64,000 bases of DNA from a virus: IMG/VR virus record IMGVR_UViG_3300024308_000023, positions 51,142 to 115,141 of that record; one strand, written 5' to 3'. This document shows positions 18,795 to 24,116 of the stretch, in pieces. The translations under genes were made by a program, and so were the position numbers. The notes beneath the pieces were generated by a model. That model did not search any database and was not told the origin of the DNA. It saw only the letters and a list, made by a program, of their open reading frames with translations. Positions within the stretch are counted from its first letter, which is position 1. Each line of letters starts with the position of its first letter.

Positions 18795-19049
18795 ATGAAC
18801 GCTGCTAAGATGCGCGAAATTCTACATAAAGATGTGGTTGTCGTCACTTTTACAAAGAAAAACGGTGAAGACCGCAAAATGGTCTGCACACTGATGCCCG
18901 AGTTCCTGCCTAAGTTGCAGGAAGATACAACTGCTAGTCCGGCGAAGAGCCCTGCTAGCGATACTACGATCACGGTTTGGGATCTCGGGAAATCCGCTTG
19001 GCGTGCCTTCAAGGTAGACTCTGTTAAGGAGTTTGAATATGGTGACTGA
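18795..19049 (+). CDS. SH3-like beta-barrel protein (DUF2693 type, 84 aa)
   Basis: ATG at 18795 after GAGGAG. VVVVTFTKKNGEDRKMVCTLMP followed much later by WDLGKSAWRAFKVDSVKEF matches the phage DUF2693 pattern (vtFtKkdGs-R-m-cTL-P...VwD...WRsFr-dsv). The gene at 26306 has the same layout and may be a paralogue. Function unknown; nucleic-acid binding is plausible. Confidence 0.7.
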   Translation: MNAAKMREILHKDVVVVTFTKKNGEDRKMVCTLMPEFLPKLQEDTTASPAKSPASDTTITVWDLGKSAWRAFKVDSVKEFEYGD

Positions 19050-19051
19050 CC

Positions 19052-19258
19052 ATGACCCCAAAGGATATAGTTCTAAGAAAGTTTCAACTTATGAATGAAG
19101 AACTCAATTGGCTGAGACACTTCTTTAATGAAGCATCCTGCGGGATGGGACCAGCTGATATTGATATTTATTCTATGATTGCACATAACTATGTGCGCGA
19201 GGGCGGTAAGCTCCCTCAAGCCTATCAGTACCTGATAGGTGGGGAAGAAAATGATTAG
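19052..19258 (+). CDS. hypothetical protein (68 aa)
   Basis: Two bases after the previous stop, so co-translated. Mostly helical (IVLRKFQLMNEELNWLRHFF). It overlaps the next gene by 8 bases. No family recognised. Confidence 0.6.
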   Translation: MTPKDIVLRKFQLMNEELNWLRHFFNEASCGMGPADIDIYSMIAHNYVREGGKLPQAYQYLIGGEEND

Positions 19259-19418
19259 TGTTCTAATTGCACTGCTAATTATTGCAGTTGTGGTTTATTT
19301 TGCCTTTTGGATTATTGACCGTATTCCGGTTCCAAATCCTTTTAATTGGATCGCCAAGTTGATCGTTGGAGTCATTGCTCTAGCAGCACTTCTAGGTCAG
19401 CTAGGTTACGCAGTTTAA
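19251..19418 (+). CDS. small two-pass membrane protein (55 aa)
   Basis: GGGGAAG ribosome site. Two hydrophobic segments (VLIALLIIAVVVYFAFWII and LIVGVIALAALLGQLGY) joined by RIPVPNPFNW, a layout I recall from many small phage membrane proteins of unknown function. Confidence 0.65.
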   Translation: MISVLIALLIIAVVVYFAFWIIDRIPVPNPFNWIAKLIVGVIALAALLGQLGYAV

Positions 19419-19419
19419 C

Positions 19420-19493
19420 GGGGAGCGAGCGTTGGTGCTCACTTAACTCTGGCAGAGTTGATGAGCGGGGATCGTCACCCCGGCTCTCCACCA
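19420..19493 (+). tRNA. tRNA-Ala (GGC)
   Basis: Acceptor GGGGAGC/GCTCTCC with the alanine-type G3-U70 pair, A, CCA. Anticodon stem AACT/AGTT with loop CTGGCAG, anticodon GGC. T arm CGGGG-ATCGTCA-CCCCG. Confidence 0.88.
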
Positions 19494-19497
19494 GTTC

Positions 19498-19583
19498 GAG
19501 GTATCTTTGACGGCAATAGCCGCTGACCCTGGCAGGTTGGGAAAGCGTTAAGTGCCAGCTAACGTGAATGTATCAAAGACCTC
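19498..19583 (+). ncRNA. structured RNA with closing helix and possible pseudoknot
   Basis: GAGGT plus CTTTGA (19498-19510, two bulged bases) pair with TCAAAG plus ACCTC (19573-19583). Inside: CGGC-AATA-GCCG. CTGGCA (19529-19534) can pair with TGCCAG (19553-19558), which itself lies in the loop of CGTTA (19546-19550)/TAACG (19560-19564), an H-type pseudoknot geometry. No gene. No family recognised. Confidence 0.5.
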
Positions 19584-19604
19584 ACAGATTTTTACGGCAG
19601 TTGG

Positions 19605-19667
19605 CCATGTGATGTAACGGGTTCAATCCCCGACCGATCTGAGATCGAGTAAGCCTATCACATTAAT
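19605..19667 (+). ncRNA. small RNA with T-arm-like hairpin inside a closing helix
   Basis: CCATGTGAT (19605-19613) pairs with ATCACAT (19657-19663). Inside, ACGGG-TTCAATC-CCCGA is a perfect tRNA T arm, followed by hairpin CGATC-TGA-GATCG where an acceptor would be. There is no D or anticodon arm. It looks like a minimal permuted tRNA mimic or remnant. Confidence 0.45.
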
Positions 19668-19740
19668 GGGGAAGCTGTATGGGACAGCGTCTTGACTTGC
19701 AATCAGGAACGTGTGGGATCGTTACCCATCTTCTCCACCA
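19668..19740 (+). tRNA. tRNA-Ala (UGC)
   Basis: Acceptor GGGGAAG/CTTCTCC with G3-U70, A, CCA. Anticodon stem CTTGA/TCAGG with loop CTTGCAA, anticodon TGC. T arm TGGG-ATCGTTA-CCCA. Confidence 0.9.
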
Positions 19741-19747
19741 GTTAAAT

Positions 19748-19822
19748 GGTTCCATAGCATAACGGCTAGTGCAAGCGACTGATAATCGCTAGATGGAGGT
19801 TCGATTCCTTCTGGAACTACCA
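19748..19822 (+). tRNA. tRNA-Ile (GAU), second copy
   Basis: Acceptor GGTTCCA/TGGAACT (G1-U72), A, CCA. Anticodon stem GCGA/TCGC with loop CTGATAA, anticodon GAT. T arm GGAGG-TTCGATT-CCTTC. Confidence 0.9.
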
Positions 19823-19920
19823 GATTCGGGCTCAGACCCCGATACCACGGAAGGTGATGCAGAAAACCTCTTGCAACTAGCTTGTCCTGAGCTAGTGATG
19901 GGCAATCAGGACCAAGTTTC
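19823..19920 (+). ncRNA. structured RNA with H-type pseudoknot
   Basis: ACTAGCT (19876-19882) pairs with AGCTAGT (19890-19896). The loop bases GTCCTG (19884-19889) are complementary to CAGGAC (19907-19912) downstream. A further hairpin CGGG/CCCG precedes it. It fills the gap between tRNA-Ile and tRNA-Leu with no gene. Confidence 0.45.
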
Positions 19921-19922
19921 AT

Positions 19923-19999
19923 GCTAGAATGACGGGAATGGTAGACCTGGGCCGCTCAAAACGGTTCGTATGAGGGTTCGAGTCCCTCTTCTAGTACCA
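19923..19999 (+). tRNA. tRNA-Leu (CAA)
   Basis: Acceptor GCTAGAA/TTCTAGT (G1-U72), A, CCA. Anticodon stem GCCG/CGGT with loop CTCAAAA, anticodon CAA. The variable loop is shorter than in the other leucine tRNAs. T arm GAGGG-TTCGAGT-CCCTC. Confidence 0.82.
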
Positions 20000-20001
20000 G
20001 C

Positions 20002-20077
20002 GTTGGTTAGGGCAAACGGTTAAGCCGCGGGTCTCCAAAACCTTGAGGACAGAGTTCGACTCTCTGAACCTTCGCCA
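20002..20077 (+). tRNA. tRNA-Trp (CCA)
   Basis: Anticodon stem GGGT/ACCT with loop CTCCAAA, anticodon CCA; discriminator G as in tryptophan tRNAs; CCA. Acceptor GTTGGTT/AACCTTC has two T-T mismatches. T arm CAGAG-TTCGACT-CTCTG. Confidence 0.8.
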
Positions 20078-20090
20078 GAATTTCACAGTT

Positions 20091-20162
20091 TGCGGGGTAT
20101 TGTAACGGTAGCATGTCGGGCTCATAACCCTTCAGTCAGGTTCGACTCCTGCCCCGCTACCA
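20091..20162 (+). tRNA. initiator-type tRNA-Met (CAU)
   Basis: TGCGGGG/CCCCGCT leaves position 1-72 unpaired (T-T), and the anticodon stem ends in GGG/CCC around loop CTCATAA; both are initiator hallmarks. A, CCA. T stem CAGG/CCTG. Confidence 0.82.
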
Positions 20163-20185
20163 TTTTAACAACAAGGAGAATCCCA

Positions 20186-20650
20186 ATGTGGGAAGAGGCT
20201 AAAGAGGAAGTACGGAATTCCAGCAAAGACTCTAGCGTCTACATTGGCTGTGACTCCATCAGGTTTAAGAAGAACGACGAGTGGTACGCTCGTTACGCTA
20301 CTGTAGTTGTAGTTCACCGCGATAGTCGTCATGGCTGCCGTATTTTCTACGACATTCAGATTTTGCGTGACTACGGGCAAGGTGCTCAAGGTCTTAAAAA
20401 TAGGTTGCTAATGGAGACGAATTACGCTCTTGAAGCAGCTACACAAATTACCGAAGTTCTTGGAGATCGTCCACTTGAGATTCACTTGGATCTTAATAAC
20501 GACCCTAAGCACAAGTCCAACGTCGCGGTAAGCGAAGCCGTTGGCTGGGTCCTAGGAATGGGCTTCAAGCCCGTTATCAAGCCCCACGGCTGGGCAGCCT
20601 CTCATGCTGCTGACCACTGTGTTAGGTTCAAGTCCTTCGCTACAGGTTAA
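20186..20650 (+). CDS. RNase H-like YkuK/DUF458 family protein (154 aa)
   Basis: ATG at 20186 after AAGGAG. VYIGCDSIRF, YATVVVVHRDSRHGCRIFYD, LEIHLDLNND and a C-terminal HAADHCVR follow the order of conserved acidic and basic residues in the YkuK (DUF458) family, which has an RNase H fold. The three acidic sites (D in GCDS, D/E in HLDLN, D in ADH) could form a nuclease centre. It directly precedes tRNA-Arg, so RNA processing is an attractive but unproven role. Confidence 0.72.
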   Translation: MWEEAKEEVRNSSKDSSVYIGCDSIRFKKNDEWYARYATVVVVHRDSRHGCRIFYDIQILRDYGQGAQGLKNRLLMETNYALEAATQITEVLGDRPLEIHLDLNNDPKHKSNVAVSEAVGWVLGMGFKPVIKPHGWAASHAADHCVRFKSFATG

Positions 20651-20651
20651 T

Positions 20652-20732
20652 GCTTCTGTAAACCCTCTCGCTACGAACGAGTTGAAAGGTTAATTGGATC
20701 ACATGCAGGTTCGAGTCCTGTCAGGAGCTCCA
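20652..20732 (+). tRNA. tRNA-Arg (ACG) without a normal D arm
   Basis: Acceptor GCTTCTG/CAGGAGC, T, CCA; T arm GCAGG-TTCGAGT-CCTGT; anticodon stem CTCG/CGAG with loop CTACGAA, anticodon ACG. Only TAAACCC separates acceptor and anticodon stem, while 20 or more bases (TGAAAGGTTAATTGGATCACAT, split here as TGAAAGG and TTAATTGGATCACAT) follow the anticodon arm. TA-ACC pairs with GGTTA. The same layout occurs in tRNA-Arg at 21560. Confidence 0.75.
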
Positions 20733-20739
20733 GATGTTC

Positions 20740-20839
20740 GGCGTGTTAAAGGTGTAGGTTCGAATCCTACCTGGTGCGATGTAAATGCAATCCAGTGTTG
20801 AAACGGTAGACATCCTCTGCAAGAGGCCTTTAATACGCT
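20740..20839 (+). ncRNA. circularly permuted tRNA-Cys-like RNA
   Basis: GGCGTGTTAAAGG (20740-20752) pairs with CCTTTAATACGCT (20827-20839), 13 bp with two G-U. The inside, in order: T arm GTAGG-TTCGAAT-CCTAC, CTGGTGC, loop GATGTAAAT, GCAATCCAG (CTGG/CCAG plus two pairs), a D-like arm TGT-TGAAACGGTAG-ACA, then CCT-CTGCAAG-AGG with GCA (Cys) in the anticodon position. The break point is in the variable region. No CCA is encoded. Confidence 0.6.
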
Positions 20840-20851
20840 GTTCTTATACTA

Positions 20852-20989
20852 AGATTGCTAACAGCACTTTTTTATTGGAATAATCAAACGGTTGTCGAAA
20901 GACTTGCAGGTTCGAGTCCTGCCCCTTGCACCACTTATGCTGGGGTGGCGAAATTGGTAAACGCGACTGTCCAAACCCAATGGCAATCT
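20852..20989 (+). ncRNA. Y-RNA-like permuted tRNA RNA, distant from the Ro gene
   Basis: AGATTGC (20852-20858) pairs with GCAATCT (20983-20989), and ATTGG (20874-20878) with CCAAT (20977-20981). Between the two 5' strands lies a 15-base bulge with ACAGCAC. Inside: T arm GCAGG-TTCGAGT-CCTGC, acceptor CCCTTGC, A, CCA, CTTAT, acceptor GCTGGGG, D arm GCG-AAATTGGTAAA-CGC. It has the same architecture as elements 1 and 3 near the Ro gene. The permuted halves resemble a leucine-type tRNA. Confidence 0.62.
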
Positions 20990-21002
20990 GTGAATTTATT
21001 TC

Positions 21003-21031
21003 TTGACTTTAATCCCCGTTTTTCGTATATT
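21003..21031 (+). promoter_or_regulatory. sigma70-type promoter
   Basis: TTGACT (21003-21008), 17 bp, TATATT (21026-21031), upstream of the HD-domain gene. Confidence 0.85.
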
Positions 21032-21051
21032 AGTTGAATAAGGAGACAGAT

Positions 21052-21492
21052 ATGAAAAAGGGTGAAATGCTTGGTAAAATGATCCACTTTGCGGTCGATA
21101 AGCATAATGGTCAATTCGATAAAGGCGGTAAGCCTTATATTCTACACTGTCTTGCAGTATTGCATATTCTGAACTCTGACGATGAAGAGCTTCAGTGTAT
21201 TGCTGTCGGTCACGACCTTTTTGAGGATACTGATGCTACGGTAGAGGATTTGGTTGATATTGGAATGACGCCTCGCGTAATTCTTGGTATTACCAATCTC
21301 ACTAAGATGCCGGGCGAGTCTTATAACAGCTATAAGACTAAGGTTCTCGCTAGCAAGGATGCTAGGGAAGTTAAAAAGGCTGACCTCAAGCATAACAGCG
21401 ATATTCGTCGTTTGAAGGGCGTAACGGAAAAGGACTTCAAACGAATGGCTAAGTATATGCTGTTTTATAGCGAGATTGAATCAGTGGTCTAG
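21052..21492 (+). CDS. small HD-domain (p)ppGpp hydrolase-like protein (146 aa)
   Basis: ATG at 21052 after AAGGAGA. FAVDKHNGQFDKGGKPYILHCLAV, then VGHDLFEDTDAT and the ADLKHNSD stretch, follow the HD motif set of SpoT/Mesh1-type small alarmone hydrolases (H-x-GQ...K-GkPYi-H, HD-x-xED, kl-D-x-x-h-N). It should bind a metal and remove pyrophosphate from (p)ppGpp or a related nucleotide. There is no synthetase or regulatory domain. It could blunt the host stringent response. The stop is inside tRNA-Arg. Confidence 0.8.
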   Translation: MKKGEMLGKMIHFAVDKHNGQFDKGGKPYILHCLAVLHILNSDDEELQCIAVGHDLFEDTDATVEDLVDIGMTPRVILGITNLTKMPGESYNSYKTKVLASKDAREVKKADLKHNSDIRRLKGVTEKDFKRMAKYMLFYSEIESVV

Positions 21493-21558
21493 TCGACTGG
21501 ACCGAGATGCGGACTCCTAATCTGCGTTCTGCGGGTTCGACTCCCGCCTAGACTACCA
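21486..21558 (+). tRNA. tRNA-Arg (CCU)
   Basis: Acceptor GGTCTAG/CTAGACT (G1-U72), A, CCA. Anticodon stem GCGGA/TCTGC with loop CTCCTAA, anticodon CCT. T arm GCGGG-TTCGACT-CCCGC. The D region (TCGACTGGACCGAGAT) is near normal length. Confidence 0.87.
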
Positions 21559-21559
21559 T

Positions 21560-21638
21560 GCCTCGGTATGCCGCCTGACTTCTAATCAGGAGAAAGCTAA
21601 TTGGACACATGGGGGTTCGAGTCCCTCCCGGGGCACCA
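21560..21638 (+). tRNA. tRNA-Arg (UCU) without a normal D arm
   Basis: Acceptor GCCTCGG/CCGGGGC, A, CCA; anticodon stem CCTGA/TCAGG with loop CTTCTAA, anticodon TCT; T arm GGGGG-TTCGAGT-CCCTC. Only TATGCCG precedes the anticodon stem, and AGAAAGCTAATTGGACACAT follows it. TA-GC pairs with GC-TA, covarying with TA-ACC/GGTTA in tRNA-Arg (ACG). The GAAAG and AATTGGA blocks are shared by both. Confidence 0.75.
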
Positions 21639-21653
21639 CTTTACGGAGAAGTT

Positions 21654-21842
21654 ATGGATTATCTTTGGATTATCTTTGGAATTTGGGCAGTTGTAGCAAT
21701 TCTCTTCTTTGGTCTAATCCGCGTTGAGGCTGCTAAGCAAGGCGCGCAATTCAATATTCTGCAGGTTCTAGTTGCAGTCTTTTGGTTCCTTTGGGGGCCT
21801 TGGTATCTATACATTCTTGCGAAAGAATGGTGGAATAAGTAA
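21654..21842 (+). CDS. small membrane protein (62 aa)
   Basis: ATG at 21654 after ACGGAG. Two hydrophobic segments (YLWIIFGIWAVVAILFFGLI and LQVLVAVFWFLWGPWYLYIL) separated by a short charged loop. Likely an inner-membrane hairpin protein. Unknown function. Confidence 0.62.
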   Translation: MDYLWIIFGIWAVVAILFFGLIRVEAAKQGAQFNILQVLVAVFWFLWGPWYLYILAKEWWNK

Positions 21843-21845
21843 CAC

Positions 21846-21921
21846 GCTCCTGTAGCACGGCGGTCAGTGCCAGCCGCTCATAACGGCCGGGTCGGGGGTT
21901 CGAATCCCTCCAGGAGTACCA
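21846..21921 (+). tRNA. tRNA with CAU anticodon (elongator Met or Ile2)
   Basis: Acceptor GCTCCTG/CAGGAGT (G1-U72), A, CCA. Anticodon stem GCCG/CGGC with loop CTCATAA, anticodon CAT. T arm GGGGG-TTCGAAT-CCCTC. As three CAU tRNAs exist here, one may be the lysidine-modified Ile tRNA reading AUA. Confidence 0.85.
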
Positions 21922-21924
21922 CTT

Positions 21925-22026
21925 ATGGACTTTAGTAATTATTCAGAACCAGGTTTAGGTGCGGCAGCGGTAATTATATTTACGCTGGGAATGTCTTTTG
22001 CCTTTATTCTTGCGTGGATTATATGA
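21925..22026 (+). CDS. single-pass membrane peptide (33 aa)
   Basis: ATG at 21925; the GGAG ribosome site is in the acceptor of the upstream tRNA (21913-21916). Residues 11-33 are hydrophobic (LGAAAVIIFTLGMSFAFIL). It overlaps the next gene by ATGA. Confidence 0.45.
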   Translation: MDFSNYSEPGLGAAAVIIFTLGMSFAFILAWII

Positions 22027-22472
22027 AAATTGAATACCGTTATGGTGATATCCTAACTACTGATAGTTTGTACATTGCACACTGTTGTAATGCTCAAGGT
22101 GTCATGAACTCCGGTGTAGCTAAGGCTATCCGAAATAAATACCCTAAAGCCTTTACAGTCTATAGAGAGCGCTATGAAAAGAGCGGATTGCCGCTTGGTT
22201 TCGTTATAGGCGCTGACTGTGGCGATCATGTTATTCTTAACATAATCGGCCAGAAGAACTACGGTTATGACAAGCATGTATATGTTGATTACCTGGCTAT
22301 TCGTAGGGCTTTACGTTCTATAAATCAACACATTTCAGAGCCTGTTAGCTTTCCTCTAATTGGATGCGGATTAGCAGGCGGCGATTGGCGAATTATGTCC
22401 TCTATTATCGAAGAGGAGTCCACCAACTTTCAGCCAATTGTTTATACTCTAGACGATGAGGTTCCCTATTGA
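22023..22472 (+). CDS. macro domain (ADP-ribose phosphatase type) protein (149 aa)
   Basis: ATGA overlap with the upstream peptide. IAHCCNAQGVMNSGVAKAI is the ADP-ribose-binding loop, and FPLIGCGLAGGDW the second glycine-rich loop, as in Poa1p-like macro proteins. These remove the phosphate from ADP-ribose 1''-phosphate or bind ADP-ribose. It may serve NAD+-linked defence evasion or tRNA-splicing by-products; both are inferences. Confidence 0.85.
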   Translation: MKIEYRYGDILTTDSLYIAHCCNAQGVMNSGVAKAIRNKYPKAFTVYRERYEKSGLPLGFVIGADCGDHVILNIIGQKNYGYDKHVYVDYLAIRRALRSINQHISEPVSFPLIGCGLAGGDWRIMSSIIEEESTNFQPIVYTLDDEVPY

Positions 22473-22723
22473 AGTACGCAATGACCATCGAAGTTGAAGC
22501 TGAGCAGTTTCTACCGGATGAAGACAAAATTCCAGCCGGCGTACAGTCCGATGGACCACGAAGCCCTAAGGTAGATCCTCGATCTTCCTGGATTCTAGTA
22601 GATAGTATTCACGGAACTAAATACATGAAGCCGGGCGAATATGTTATTACTAACCCCGATGGCAGCCGTTATTCAGTTGATAGCGCTTTCTTCGAGGCTA
22701 ACTACAAACCACTTGGTGAGTGA
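22469..22723 (+). CDS. conserved phage small protein (84 aa)
   Basis: A TTG start at 22469 overlaps the macro-gene stop; the first ATG is 22481. IEVEAEQFLPDEDKIPAGV then MKPGEYVITNPDG and FFEANYKPL follow a pattern I recall from many phage proteins (VeA-QF, PGDYiv, F-x-x-tYe). Function unknown. The 3' end overlaps tRNA-Ser by 9 bases. Confidence 0.62.
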   Translation: MKYAMTIEVEAEQFLPDEDKIPAGVQSDGPRSPKVDPRSSWILVDSIHGTKYMKPGEYVITNPDGSRYSVDSAFFEANYKPLGE

Positions 22724-22807
22724 ACCAGACAGGCGTGCTGGGTCTCCCTGCTAAGGAGTTCGGGCGGCTAATACCCGTCTTCGGATCGAGACCGACTCTC
22801 ACCTCCA
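22715..22807 (+). tRNA. tRNA-Ser (GCU)
   Basis: Acceptor GGTGAGT/TCTCACC (position 7 mismatch), T, CCA. Anticodon stem TCTCC/GGAGT with loop CTGCTAA, anticodon GCT. Long variable arm; T arm TCGG-ATCGAGA-CCGA. Confidence 0.88.
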
Positions 22808-22825
22808 ATTTTAAAGGACATAACA

Positions 22826-23074
22826 TTGACTTTAGATCATATTCTACAAGAGCGTATGGAGTCTAATCGGCTAATTCTCCTAAATGCTGTAGCTAATATA
22901 GTTATTGATCTTCGCTCTGAGAGAAAGATCATGGCCGATCGATTAGAGAAACTCTCAGCCCGAGAAGGAGAACTGCTAGCAGTGGATACTTTGTCTAACG
23001 AAGAGATTAGCAAACTTCTTCCTCCTGCGGTATTGGTTAACGGTACGCAGTACGATATTCGAAACTTGATTTAA
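22826..23074 (+). CDS. hypothetical coiled-coil protein (82 aa)
   Basis: TTG start at 22826, seven bases after AAAGGA. A long amphipathic helix (ILQERMESNRLILLNAVANI, DRLEKLSAREGEL). No family recognised. tRNA-Gly begins two bases after the stop. Confidence 0.6.
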   Translation: MTLDHILQERMESNRLILLNAVANIVIDLRSERKIMADRLEKLSAREGELLAVDTLSNEEISKLLPPAVLVNGTQYDIRNLI

Positions 23075-23075
23075 C

Positions 23076-23150
23076 GCCGGTATAGTTTAATTGGTAAAAC
23101 TCCTCGTTGCCAACGAGAAGTCGCGGGTTCGATTCCCGCTACCCGCTCCA
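23076..23150 (+). tRNA. tRNA-Gly (GCC)
   Basis: Acceptor GCCGGTA/TACCCGC (one C-C mismatch), T, CCA. Anticodon stem CTCG/CGAG with loop TTGCCAA, anticodon GCC. T arm GCGGG-TTCGATT-CCCGC. Confidence 0.88.
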
Positions 23151-23154
23151 GTAT

Positions 23155-23226
23155 ACGTAGAGCTGACCCTTTCAGGTGTTTCAGGCAAGACCTGATATAA
23201 GTACGGCTAGCGCAACTGCTCTATGT
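23155..23226 (+). ncRNA. structured RNA before the terminator
   Basis: ACGTAGAGC (23155-23163) pairs with GCTCTATGT (23218-23226), one G-U. Inside: TCAGGT/ACCTGA hairpin. 72 nt, no gene. It is the last element of the tRNA island and the terminator follows at once. Confidence 0.5.
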
Positions 23227-23231
23227 TAGAG

Positions 23232-23259
23232 AAGCCCGTCAATTTTTGGCGGGCTTTTT
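23232..23259 (+). terminator. intrinsic terminator closing the tRNA island
   Basis: AAGCCCGTC (23232-23240) pairs with GGCGGGCTT (23248-23256), followed by TTT. 9-bp GC-rich stem. Confidence 0.9.
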
Positions 23260-23304
23260 GCTGTGCGCCGACCATCACGTTTTTAACATTCCCAAAGTTA
23301 CGTG

Positions 23305-23333
23305 TTGACTCGTGTGCTTGTTCGCGTTATAAT
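23305..23333 (+). promoter_or_regulatory. sigma70-type promoter
   Basis: TTGACT (23305-23310), 17 bp, TATAAT (23328-23333). Start of the phosphoesterase operon. Confidence 0.88.
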
Positions 23334-23355
23334 GAGGCCTAATGAGGAGATTGAA

Positions 23356-23550
23356 ATGGCTAAGGTAGTTGGGCGAGACGAGAGCGTTGTAAAGCGGATT
23401 ACTTGTCGTAAGTGTGCTGCCATTGTAGAGTACACTCCAAATGAAGTTCGCAATCTTTACAGTGGCACTGATTATGGTGGAGGCCCTGCCGGAGCAGACG
23501 GTTTCAGTTGTCCAGGTTGTGGGCAGAATATTATTACTAGGAGTTGGTAA
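23356..23550 (+). CDS. zinc-ribbon protein (64 aa)
   Basis: ATG at 23356 after GAGGAGA. ITCRKCAAIVEYT and FSCPGCGQNII give a CxxC...CxxC zinc ribbon. It is probably a small DNA- or protein-binding adaptor. Overlaps the next start by one base (TAATG). Confidence 0.7.
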   Translation: MAKVVGRDESVVKRITCRKCAAIVEYTPNEVRNLYSGTDYGGGPAGADGFSCPGCGQNIITRSW

Positions 23551-24116
23551 TGACTCATAATACTTTTTTCGCTTCTGACCATCATCTAGGTCATCAAGGG
23601 ATGGTTGAGTTTCTTCGTCGTGACGGAGTTACTAAGCTGCGTGACTTTGATACCGTTCAGGAAATGGACGAGCATATCATCTCACAACACAATAAAGTTG
23701 TAGGCCCTAAGGATACTATTTGGTTTCTTGGCGATGTTGTTATTAATCGTCGCTTCCTTAGTCAAATTGCCAGATTTAACGGACGCAAGCGCCTAATTCA
23801 GGGCAACCATGACATTTTCAAGAACAAGGATTATATCAATGCAGGCTTTGAAGATCTTCATGCTTTTCGTAAGTTTGATAGCTTTGTTTGCACTCATATA
23901 CCTGTGCACTCTGACAGCCTCGGACGCTGGGGCACAAATGTTCATGGCCATCTACACGCTGATAAAGTGAGATTGCCACGAGGTGTAGACGCTAAAACGG
24001 GAGATATCCTGTACAGCGATAAGCCTGATCCTCGTTACTTTTGTGTTTGTATGGAACAGCTTGACGACTACACACCTATTTCTCTAGAAGATTTGACGAA
24101 AAGGATTAAACGATGA
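23550..24116 (+). CDS. calcineurin-like metallophosphoesterase (188 aa)
   Basis: AGGAG six bases before ATG 23550. FFASDHHLGHQG (D-x-H), WFLGDVV (GD), IQGNHD (GNHD) and NVHGHLH (GH-x-H) are the metallophosphoesterase motifs in order. The small size suggests a phosphodiesterase or nucleotide phosphatase. Overlaps the next gene by ATGA. Confidence 0.88.
   Translation: MTHNTFFASDHHLGHQGMVEFLRRDGVTKLRDFDTVQEMDEHIISQHNKVVGPKDTIWFLGDVVINRRFLSQIARFNGRKRLIQGNHDIFKNKDYINAGFEDLHAFRKFDSFVCTHIPVHSDSLGRWGTNVHGHLHADKVRLPRGVDAKTGDILYSDKPDPRYFCVCMEQLDDYTPISLEDLTKRIKR

Noticed and set aside
20818-20932. Single 115-nt class II tRNA from GCAAGAG to the CCA at 20933
   Set aside because: The acceptor can partly pair, but there is no D arm or anticodon arm between, and the two permuted RNAs with 13-bp and 7+5-bp closing helices explain the same bases better.
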